DNA of 22,886 nt from Tubiluchus corallicola. Its lineage: Eukaryota > Priapulida > Priapulimorpha > Priapulimorphida > Tubiluchidae. Below the pieces are notes generated by a model. The model searched no databases and was not told where the DNA came from. It saw nothing but the letters and a program-made list of their open reading frames with translations. This document shows, piece by piece, positions 1 through 11,100 of the stretch (positions are counted from its first letter, which is position 1; each line of letters begins with the position of its first letter). Position numbers and translations under genes: made by a program. The stretch lies in contig JAQGDQ010000863.1 in assembly GCA_030141605.1 (NCBI GenBank), forward strand, positions 1 through 22,886, in the 5' to 3' direction.

Positions 1-3000
1 CAATGGTTCACCACTGTTTAAGATTGCTAGCTGTCGTAAGGTGTGGTTAGTTATGCAGTATAAAAATTCACTCAATGGTTCACCACTGTTTAAGATTGCT
101 AGCTGTCGTAAGGTGAGATTAGTTATGCAGTATAAAAATTCAGTCAATGGTCCAGCACTGTTTAAGATTGCTAGCTGTCGTAAGGTGAGATTAGTTATGC
201 ACTATAAAAATTCAGTCAATGGTCCAGCACTGTTTAAGATGGCTAGCTGTCGTAAGGTGAGATTAGTTATGCAGTATAAAAATTCAGTCAATGGTCCAGC
301 ACTGTTTAAGATGGCTAGCTGTCGTAAGGTGAGATTAGTTATGCAGTATAAAAATTCAGTCAATGGTTCACCACTGTTTAAGATTGCTAGCTGTCGTAAG
401 GTGAGATTAGTTATGCAGTATAAAAATTCACTCAATGGTTCACCACTGTTTAAGATTGCTAGCTGTCGTAAGGTGAGATTAGTTATGCAGTATAAAAATT
501 CACTCAATGGTTCACCACTGTTTAAGATTGCTAGCTGTCGTAAGGTGAGCTTAGTTATGCAGTATAAAAATTCACTCAATGGTTCACCACTGTTTAAGAT
601 TGCTAGCTGTCGTAAGGTGAGATTAGTTATGCAGTATAAAAATTCACTCAATGGTTCACCACTGTTTAAGATTGCTAGCTGTCGTAAGGTGAGATTAGTT
701 ATGCAGTATAAAAATTCACTCAATGGTCCAGCACTGTTTAAGATTGCTAGCTGTCGTAAGGTGAGATTAGTTATGCAGTATAAAAATTCAGTCAATGGTT
801 CACCACTGTTTAAGATTGCTAGCTGTCGTAAGGTGAGATTAGTTATGCAGTATAAAAATTCAGTCAATGGTCCACCACTGTTTAAGATTGCTAGCTGTCG
901 TAAGGTGAGATTAGTTATGCAGTATAAAAATTCAGTCAATGGTCCACCACTGTTTAAGATTGCTAGCTGTCGTAAGGTGAGATTAGTTATGCAGTATAAA
1001 AATTCAGTCAATGGTTCACCACTGTTTAAGATTGCTAGCTGTCGTAAGGTGAGATTAGTTATGCAGTATAAAAATTCACTCAATGGTCCAGCACTGTTTA
1101 AGATTGCTAGCTGTCGTAAGGTGTGATTAGTTATGCAGTATAGAAATTCACTCAATGGTTCACCACTGTTTAAGATTGCTAGCTGTCGTAAGGTGAGATT
1201 AGTTATGCAGTATAAAAATTCAGTCAATGGTCCACCACTGTTTAAGATTGCTAGCTGTCGTAAGGTGAGGTTAGTTATGCAGTATAAAAATTCACTCAAT
1301 GGTCCAGCACTGTTTAAGATTGCTAGCTGTCGTAAGGTGAGATTAGTTATGCAGTATAAAAATTCAGTCAATGGTTCACCACTGTTTAAGATTGCTAGCT
1401 GTCGTAAGGTGAGCTTAGTTATGCAGTATAAAAATTCACTCAATGGTTCAGCACTGTTTAAGATTGCTAGCTGTCGTAAGGTGAGATTAGTTATGCAGTA
1501 TAAAAATTCACTCAATGGTTCACCACTGTTTAAGATTGCTAGCTGTCGTAAGGTGAGATTAGTTATGCAGTATAAAAATTCACTCAATGGTTCACCACTG
1601 TTTAAGATTGCTAGCTGTCGTAAGGTGAGATTAGTTATGCAGTGTAAAAATTCAGTCAATGGTCCACCACTGTTTAAGATTGCTAGCTGTCGTAAGGTGA
1701 GGTTAGTTATGCAGTGTAAAAATTCAGTCAATGGTCCACCACTGTTTAAGATTGCTAGCTGTCGTAAGGTGAGATTAGTTATGCAGTATAAAAATTCAGT
1801 CAGTGGTCCACCACTGTTTAAGATTGCTAGCTGTCGTAAGGTGAGCTTAGTTATGCAGTATAAAAATTCACTCAATGGTTCACCACTGTTTAAGATTGCT
1901 AGCTGTCGTAAGGTGAGATTAGTTATGCAGTATAAAAATTCAGTCAATGGTCCATCACTGTTTAAGATTGCTAGCTGTCGTAAGGTGAGGTTAGTTATGC
2001 AGTATAAAAATTCAGTCAATGGTCCATCACTGTTTAAGATTGCTAGCTGTCGTAAGGTGAGGTTAGTTATGCAGTGTAAAAATTCAGTCAATGGTCCACC
2101 ACTGTTTAAGATTGCTAGCTGTCGTAAGGTGAGATTAGTTATGCAGTATAAAAATTCAGTCAGTGGTCCAGCACTGTTTAAGATTGCTAGCTGTCGTAAG
2201 GTGAGCTTAGTTATGCAGTATAAAAATTCAGTCAGTGGTCCACCACTGTTTAAGATTGCTAGCTGTCGTAAGGTGAGCTTAGTTATGCAGTATAAAAATT
2301 CACTCAATGGTTCACCACTGTTTAAGATTGCTAGCTGTCGTAAGGTGAGATTAGTTATGCAGTATAAAAATTCAGTCAATGGTCCATCACTGTTTAAGAT
2401 TGCTAGCTGTCGTAAGGTGAGGTTAGTTATGCAGTATAAAAATTCAGTCAATGGTCCATCACTGTTTAAGATTGCTAGCTGTCGTAAGGTGAGGTTAGTT
2501 ATGCAGTGTAAAAATTCAGTCAATGGTCCACCACTGTTTAAGATTGCTAGCTGTCGTAAGGTGAGCTTAGTTATGCAGTATAAAAATTCACTCAATGGTT
2601 CACCACTGTTTAAGATTGCTAGCTGTCGTAAGGTGAGATTAGTTATGCAGTATAAAAATTCACTCAATGGTTCACCACTGTTTAAGATTGCTAGCTGTCG
2701 TAAGGTGAGATTAGTTATGCAGTATAAAAATTCACTCAATGGTCCACCACTGTTTAAGATTGCTAGCTGTCGTAAGGTGAGATTAGTTATGCAGTATAAA
2801 AATTCACTCAATGGTTCACCACTGTTTAAGATTGCTAGCTGTCGTAAGGTGAGATTAGTTATGCAGTATAAAAATTCACTCAATGGTCCAGCACTGTTTA
2901 AGATTGCTAGCTGTCGTAAGGTGAGATTAGTTATGCAGTGTAAAAATTCAGTCAATGGTTCACCACTGTTTAAGATTGCTAGCTGTCGTAAGGTGAGATT

Positions 3001-4268
3001 AGTTATGCAGTATAAAAATTCACTCAATGGTTCAGCACTGTTTAAGATTGCTAGCTGTCGTAAGGTGAGATTAGTTATGCAGTATAAAAATTCAGTCAAT
3101 GGTCCACCACTGTTTAAGATTGCTAGCTGTCGTAAGGTGAGATTAGTTATGCAGTATAAAAATTCAGTCAGTGGTCCACCACTGTTTAAGATTGCTAGCT
3201 GTCGTAAGGTGAGATTAGTTATGCAGTATAAAAATTCACTCAATGGTTCACCACTGTTTAAGATTGCTAGCTGTCGTAAGGTGAGATTAGTTATGCAGTA
3301 TAAAAATTCAGTCAGTGGTCCACCACTGTTTAAGATTGCTAGCTGTCGTAAGGTGAGATTAGTTATGCAGTATAAAAATTCACTCAATGGTTCACCACTG
3401 TTTAAGATTGCTAGCTGTCGTAAGGTGAGATTAGTTATGCAGTATAAAAATTCACTCAATGGTCCACCACTGTTTAAGATTGCTAGCTGTCGTAAGGTGA
3501 GATTAGTTATGCAGTATAAAAATTCACTCAATGGTTCACCACTGTTTAAGATTGCTAGCTGTCGTAAGGTGAGCTTAGTTATGCAGTATAAAAATTCACT
3601 CAATGGTCCACCACTGTTTAAGATTGCTAGCTGTCGTAAGGTGAGATTAGTTATGCAGTATAAAAATTCACTCAATGGTTCACCACTGTTTAAGATTGCT
3701 AGCTGTCGTAAGGTGAGGTTAGTTATGCAGTATAAAAATTCACTCAATGGTTCACCACTGTTTAAGATTGCTAGCTGTCGTAAGGTGAGATTAGTTATGC
3801 AGTATAAAAATTCAGTCAATGGTCCATCACTGTTTAAGATTGCTAGCTGTCGTAAGGTGTGGTTAGTTATGCAGTATAAAAATTCACTCAATGGTCCACC
3901 ACTGTTTAAGATTGCTAGCTGTCGTAAGGTGAGCTTAGTTATGCAGTATAAAAATTCAGTCAATGGTCCATCACTGTTTAAGATTGCTAGCTGTCGTAAG
4001 GTGAGCTTAGTTATGCAGTATAAAAATTCAGTCAATGGTTCACCACTGTTTAAGATTGCTAGCTGTCGTAAGGTGAGGTTAGTTATGCAGTATAAAAATT
4101 CAGTCAATGGTTCACCACTGTTTAAGATTGCTAGCTGTCGTAAGGTGTGGTTAGTTATGCAGTATAAAAATTCACTCAATGGTTCAGCACTGTTTAAGAT
4201 TGCTAGCTGTCGTAAGGTGAGGTTAGTTATGCAGTATAAAAATTCGTTCAGTGATCCACCACTGTTTA
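1..4268. repeat. 72-bp tandem array, 59 units, truncated at left edge
   Basis: The unit runs from one ttatgcagtataaaaattca to the next, and every period from 53 to 4229 is exactly 72 bp. No indel occurs in 59 units. Units differ at about ten columns only, such as gtgag[a/g/c]tta or gtgtg[g/a]tta, [c/g]tcaatgg, and ggt[t/c]ca[c/g/t]ca. The final unit (from about 4212) is diverged and decays into single-copy sequence near 4268. Because 72 is a multiple of three, one frame on each strand stays open: + strand 41-1126 and 1133-4342, broken once by a TGA at 1124-1126, and - strand 4179-202, unbroken over 1325 codons. Position suggests it lies in the intron that splits the HSA domain. It looks like a homogenised satellite rather than a gene. 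Confidence 0.97.
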
Positions 4269-5012
4269 TTTGCCTGATTAGTTTTGCATTACTGAGTTGG
4301 AAACAGTCGTACGGATTTGCATTTTTTCTAATGCATAAATAATTGCTGGGTGGTGGGATAGAAATTACAAAATTGAAAAGTTTTGACTCGTTGACTTCTT
4401 ACGTCTTTGTGCAGGGATGAGAATTTTCCGCGAATACATGGAATTCCGAGTTTTTGGAAGACCAGTAGTGCCATTTTTATAAATCGAGTAAATTCGTTGA
4501 GAAAATTTTTACGGACCCAGTACATTATTTCACAAGCCGACCGCTAGTTGGCAGGCCGTCACTTTGTTTACATCACGTACATCAGTGTAACCACGTGTAT
4601 ATCTCTATGTATAAAAATATAGAGTCAATTGTGCAGAGTTATTTGAGTCAATTGCAGACAGTTTTTATATACTTTTGCATAGGAGCAGCCAGTACTTAGG
4701 CGTTTTTGAGACAATTAGGTATCATGTGTCCTTGATAGTTGGGCAGTTGTGTTTGTGTGAATTATAATATCAGCACACGCTTTGTATGAGAATTTCCAGA
4801 TGATTTTCACCGGGTCGGTAGAGGTGTTAGTATTATTATTATTATAAAAAAAAATTATTAGAAGAGAAATGTGACTAGTTTGAAATGTTTACATCATTTC
4901 AGTTTAGTGGTTTAGTGGTAAATATATTTGCTTTATGAAATCTGAGCAGTTTTTCTAGTTTTTTTTAGTCTAGGTGCTTGAGTATTAATGATGTTATTGT
5001 AATTGTTATTAG
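4269..5012 (+). other. Intron end before exon 1, no gene seen
   Basis: This AT-rich, single-copy-looking sequence lies between the satellite and the HSA exon. It holds a short (ATT)n run followed by an A run at about 4829-4853, and ends in the acceptor ttgttattag. I looked for the missing N-terminal HSA exon (Trp-rich, HWDYL-like) and did not find it. Short ORFs here have no recognisable content. Confidence 0.6.
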
Positions 5013-5153
5013 CTTGCAAACGGTGTGATGCGATATCACAAGGAGCAGCAAGAAAAACAGCGGAAGACCGAGCGAGAAGAGCAACAGAGAGTACGACGAT
5101 TAGCGGCAAGCATCGCGCGGGAAGTCAAACAGTTCTGGTCCAACATTGAGAAG
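5013..5153 (+). CDS. SRCAP: Exon 1 of window: C-terminal half of HSA domain
   Basis: The exon has 47 codons, phase 0 at both ends, with acceptor ttattag and donor aag|gtatcg. It encodes a highly charged helix rich in K/R/E/Q that ends [12 protein letters not shown], the conserved end of the HSA domain. In the family this long helix binds nuclear actin and Arp subunits (Arp4 type) and couples them to the motor. The usual N-terminal HSA part with its conserved tryptophans is not found in the preceding 750 bases, so an upstream exon is expected left of the 72-bp array or beyond the window. Confidence 0.93.
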
Positions 5154-8100
5154 GTATCGTCCTGATTTCTGTCTTTTTACTATGCCTTATCGTCCCCGTC
5201 AAAGTGTTATAGGGTTACTGATTTTTCTGTTTTTCTTCTCTGAAGTATTTCCTGCTTCTTGTTTAGTACAACTTCTCGCCACTAGGACATTGACTTAGTA
5301 ATTGTTTGTACCAAGCGGTACCTCGTGAATGTTACCTAGTTCCAAAACCTTGCTGATTAAGTGAAGCGTTTTGGTGTTAAAAAAAGGTAACAAAAAAGCT
5401 GACACAGAGGCAGTAACTTTTGGCCAGTCACTCTGTAACCACTCTGTCTTGCATGCACTCTTGTGTCTAGTGAAGCAGACGATAAACTGCTTCAAAGTTT
5501 TGCTAATTGGAAAAGGTTATCTCTTATCAATCATATCTCTTATCAAAGTGTTATTGTTGGAACAGTCAAAACAGAAAAGCGATTTATCTTAAAATAAAGA
5601 GACTTGAGCTCTAAACCTGCAATTCAGTGTGTTTTAATCAACACCATGTATCACAAAACCATTGTCGAAGAGAACCGTTATAAAGGAACGTAATAAGAAG
5701 AGTAACGCCTCCTGTGCACAAATTTCAAAACACGAGTATGTTACATTTCCGGTTTCATTTTGTATTTGTTTGACGTGACAAACCCTGGTACGTATTGAAA
5801 ATGAAATGTTTCTCAAGTGGCAGTTTGTGTATTTCAGGTTGTACAGTACAAGCAGCAAACGCGCATTGACGAGAAACGCAAGAAGGCTTTAGATTTTCAG
5901 CTCAATTTCATTGTTGATACGACAGAGAAGTATTCATCGTGGTTGTCACAGAGTTTAAACCAGCAAGAGGATAGCACTGCGGGCAGTGTGAAGTCTGTAG
6001 GATCAAGTCCATCAGCTAGTTTGCAAGATGGTGGGTATGCTTGGTGTCGTGAAGCTCACGATTTCTTGATCTTGTTTTTATTAATTATTAGTTTGTAATT
6101 ATTATTACATTCTCTTGTTAAAATATTGAATTAAAATCCCATACAAGAAATTCCAGCTGAATTATTCGAATTTATAATTTTAGGTTCGAATCAATGCTCT
6201 CCCCTACTGCCCCTTATGTTTCAGTATGCTAATCTGTAGTCACTTTTGTAAAAGGAAACTTTTGAATTGACTTTAAAATATGCGCTTCTTTTTACTTGAC
6301 GCAGACGAAGAGTTTCGTCCCGGTTCTGAATCTGACGACGAGGAGACGATTGCTCTAGCCGAAGAGGAGCAGCAGGGGGAGGACGAAGCCGAGGAGGTGA
6401 ACCTGCTGCAGAAGGAGAGCGAGATGCCGCTGGAGGAGTTGTTGAAGAACCTCCCATCCGACGTGCTGGATCACGTCGGGAGTCCCTTACCCGCAAAGGA
6501 GAGTACGTACGAGGTGAGACGGTTTTTCATTTTGAGCGGGGGGGGGGGGGCAAGTGTTGGGAACGTGCTAACACAGACAGAAGAGACAATTTGATGTTTG
6601 GGTTGTTGCTTGTAACAAACCACTTTAAGATGTTGCTAAACTAACACCTAGAAAGTATCATTGTTTCCAGTGAATTCAATTCAAAGGTTTTATTCATCTC
6701 TAATATAATATTTATAGCGCAAATACAACAAATTGTGTGTAGAGATGGGGTGGCGAAAGACCAGGAGGTCATCGAGTCAGCCACCCCTATATAACTTAGA
6801 AATATTATAAAGCACGGCAGACTACATGGTTAAGTGAATAAATACGTGGTTAGGTCTTAAGCAAATAAACAAAATGCAAAGCAGTTATATTATAATTATA
6901 CCAATGGAAAAAAGCAAGCAAATAACGCAGTTAAAAATTAAAACAACAACTGAACAAGTCATGAATGCAACATGAATGACACGAATATCATTAGGATTTG
7001 AACAAGCCGTATGTTTTGCTATTGTTTGAGTTGTCGATTTTGTTTCTCGTTAAATCTCAATTTGCGTGTAGCGTAAATAACCGTAACTAATGGAGAAAGT
7101 GATTGGCAACACCGTCAGAGATGCCCAAAATTATGACTGGGAGAAGTAATGAAAGTAAACGTAGTCGAATTCAAGCCAGCGTTAGACTACATGATACATT
7201 AATGACTTCTATTCGATACAATAATGATAAAGGAAAGAGAGACGTGTGGGGATTTGCAGCAGTACGAGAACGAAGTGGAGGAAAATTTGAAAAAATAGGG
7301 ACAACCAACTGCTGCAAACTCTCGTGACAGTGCGTTGACTACTTGAGCTGGAGAGACCTAATTGTTTTGTAACTGAATTTGCAGGAAACTAGTAAAGAAG
7401 AGGGTTCAAAACCAGCTGCATCTGCCGCCGGTGATGCTGCTGTTGCTGCGGCAACGGGTGAAGACGACGGGGGCGAGTTTCGAGCCAGTGACGAAGAGTC
7501 CGAAGACGATGAAGAAACGTTGGTAGAGCAGGAGAAGAAAGAAGTAAAATCAGCTGACTACGTATCTGAGATCGCCGAACTGCAGGCAGAAAGTACGTCT
7601 TTTTCTTATTCCTAGTTTACATTATGTGAGCATAAAGCATAGAACTTTATTGTCACATAAATTTTTCTTGTGATTCATTGGCTGTGTTTAAGTGTAACAC
7701 TAGCATGAGTATTCAAGGCACACACGTGCACCAGTACAGTGTTCCCTCACCAGTTCGCGGTTTTTTTATCACGGACTCGCTGTTTTGTGTATAACTTGTC
7801 ATTGTTTAACCAACCACTCATTGCTCATTGTTTGTGTATGACTTCTCATTGTTTAACCAACCACTCATTGCTCATTGTTTGTGTATAACTTGTCATTGTT
7901 TAACCAACTACTCATTGCTCATTGTTTGTGTATAACTTGTCATTGTTTAACCAACCACTCATTGCTCATTGTTTGTGTATAACTTGTCATTGTTTAACCA
8001 ACCACTCATTGCTCATTGTTTGTGTATAACTTGTCATTGTTTAACCAACCACTCGTTGCTCATTGTTTGTGTATGACTTCTCATTGTTTAACCAACTACT

Positions 8101-11100
8101 CATTGCTCATTGTTTGTGTATAACTTGTCATTGTTTAACCAACCACTCATTGCTCATTGTTTGTGTATAACTTGTCATTGTTTAACCAACCACTCATTGC
8201 TCATTGTTTGTGTATGACTTCTCATTGTTTAACCAACTACTCATTACTCATTGTTTTTGTATAACTTCTCATTGTTTAACCAACCACTCATTGCTCATTG
8301 TTTGTGTATAACTTGTCATTGTTTAACCAACCACTCATTGCTCATTGTTTGTGTATACTTCTCATTGTTTAACCAACCACCATTCTCAAACTTATTGTTT
8401 AAAACACTGCTCATTGTTTGTGTATAACTTGTCATTGTTTAACCAACCACTCATTGCTCATTGTTTGTGTATGACTTCTCATTGTTTAACCAACTACTCA
8501 TTGCTCATTGTTTGTGTATAACTTTTCATTGTTTAACCAACCACTCATTGCTCATTGTTTGTGTATAACTTTTCATTGTTTAACCAACCACTCATTGTTT
8601 GTGTATGACTTTTCATTGTTTAACCAACCACTCATTGCTCATTGTTTGTGTATAACACGCCAGGCATTTTTTTACTTCTAAATGGGACGAGGAACTGGTC
8701 TTTCATCTATTTAAATTTTTTGAATGGGTAGCCTAATTTTTGGTAACTGCTGATCAGCATCATGAAAGCTTTCATTATCATTCAGCCAAAGTCGGTGAAT
8801 AACTTGGTTATCGATTTATCATCACTGTTAATTACTTTTGCGATAGTTATTGAATTGATTTTATGATTTTGATTTTGTGTTATTATTTTTGATTTTGTGT
8901 TTGCAGATGAACTAAGGATAGTTTTTGATTTTGTGTTTGCAGACGAACTCTCTGTGGAAGACTTGTACAGCAAGTATGCCGGTGCTTACAGTGCCGACTT
9001 TGAGATGCCAGATAGTGATGACAGTACTGATGAGGATGAAGCGGAGGCAGACGAAACCGAGGAATCTCTGAAAGCTGAAACAACAACAGAAGGTGAGATG
9101 ATGTACTAGATTATCAGATTAGATGAATGAACCTTACACTTTTGCACACATAGGCTTTCTCGGGCCTTTCAGCAATAGCGGCGCATCTAGAAATTTTTGT
9201 TAGTGTCACATCTTTACCGATAAAACACTGTCTTTTTATTTGCCTTAGTTGCAAATGTCTGTCACTTTCAAAACAATGGCCGCAATTTTTTTAACTAAAA
9301 TAAATCCATTTCGCTGTAACTAGTTGCACCATTTTTATATATGAAAATAACATATGAACTATTTATAAATATTGTATAGAACTTTGCAATTAAAACAGAT
9401 AGCAATGGTGGCTAATCAGACACCACAGTTAGAGAGATAAAGTGTCTAATCGCCATACGCATATGCATATACACACTTGCAAAACATACATTACTCTTTA
9501 CAATAATAAACGACTAATTCACTGAAGAAGAAAGAAGGCACTGAAAAGCTGTGTGTCAACCAGGGCTTGAACTCAGAACCTTGGATTTCAAGTCGAATGT
9601 TTGGCCATTTGAACTATTAATTCACATAGCAGAGTATAAAGGGCGATTGAGCGACGATTGCTGTACCCAACTGCTGTGCATCGTTTCAGTTATTAAAATT
9701 TTTGACCTACCCAAATAATGTGACGGATATAATCATTTATCTCTAATCTCTAGTAACGGTGACTACACAATATTACCACACATTGAAGCTATGATTAAAA
9801 TAATGGCTACCACGGCCGATTCAATTGTGCATTTGCTTTCGAAATTTGAGCTGAACGATTACGTTAACAAGGAACTGTAAGCAGCAAATGCTTATTATAC
9901 AGTGTTAAATAAAATACGTATCTCGAAAACTGGAAGAAATTAACAGAACACTCGGCACACATTAACAACGATGGAAACAAATTAAGACCTACTGCAAAAT
10001 TAAAGAATGCTAAGAATTTAGAAAATTATTTACAACTTAATAATGTAACTCGCAATGTTAAAATTGCTTTCACGAAACTGCAGACTAGCTCTCACTCGCA
10101 ATAGAAACCGGTAGACATCATAAACCTAATAAAATCCCAGCCAATGAAACATACTGTACACAATGCGACCCAAACAAACGAGAAATAGAAGACGGAACAC
10201 TTATGTTGTCACACTGCAGTAGATATGAACGACTAACAAACACCCTTTATACAGAAATTAGCTCTCTATATGCAAAGTTTACCTACTTATCAGATGATGT
10301 CAAACTAAAATGATTATTAAGCTCAAATGATTCAGAAATTCTTCAAATTGCTTGTAATTTTGTTTTAAAATGTTTCAGTTCCTGAATGTAATTATTATAA
10401 ATTTTAAAAAAACGAACTGTGTATAAACAGATCTTTATTTTAAATTTATAATAATTACATAGATACTATATGTGTATGCAACTACCATAAATTTGTGTTT
10501 ATGTATATCTATGTTATACGTTCGTGCAATAAATATGTTACAATGTCTGTTTCTTTTTATTTGGTAATTGATTAATCGGTAAGTAGAAACCATACAAGTA
10601 AGTTGTTTCTCTATTTTTTATACGAGCATTCAACATTTGTTAATTACTCATTGATTATCTCTACCTCTTACATAACAGACGAAGAAGATACAGCAGCCAG
10701 CAGCTTGGAGGATGAGGAAGCTGAAGAAGATGACGAGATGAAGGACGTCGGTCTCGATTATCTAATGAAGCTGGAGGATACGGAAGAGCCGAGTGCGCAC
10801 GGCGAAGCCGGCGGAGATGCCAAACATAATAAAGAGATTACTGATATTGCTGCACAGGCGCAGAGTTTGCAACCTACTGGTTATACGCTGTCTACTACTC
10901 AGGTATTGGTTTCATTGCTTTGAAGGAAAGGACAAGTCGCTTTGCATGTTGAGTTTATTATCACTTAATTTACAAAAATATAACAAAGAAAATTGCAAAA
11001 AACTGTCTATAAAGGGTAAAGTTAATCTGTATTACCGAGTTGGGCTAGTATCCTCCATTCGCTTGAAAATGGTGATGTAACTGGTGGACTTTGTGGCTTT

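Noticed and set aside
202-4179. A 1325-residue minus-strand repeat protein gene
   Set aside because: The open frame follows from a 72-bp period with no stop in one unit. Variation is not concentrated at wobble positions, and no promoter, splice or unique terminal domain is visible.
1-4268. CRISPR array
   Set aside because: The 72-bp units are contiguous with no unique spacers, and the gene context is plainly eukaryotic.
4328-4525. Minus-strand 65-codon ORF
   Set aside because: It has no recognisable domain. It may be an old repeat, but nothing in the window repeats it.
5154-5837. U12-type intron (donor gtatcg)
   Set aside because: The donor departs from the U12 consensus after GTATC, and no clear U12 branch-point motif lies close to the acceptor.
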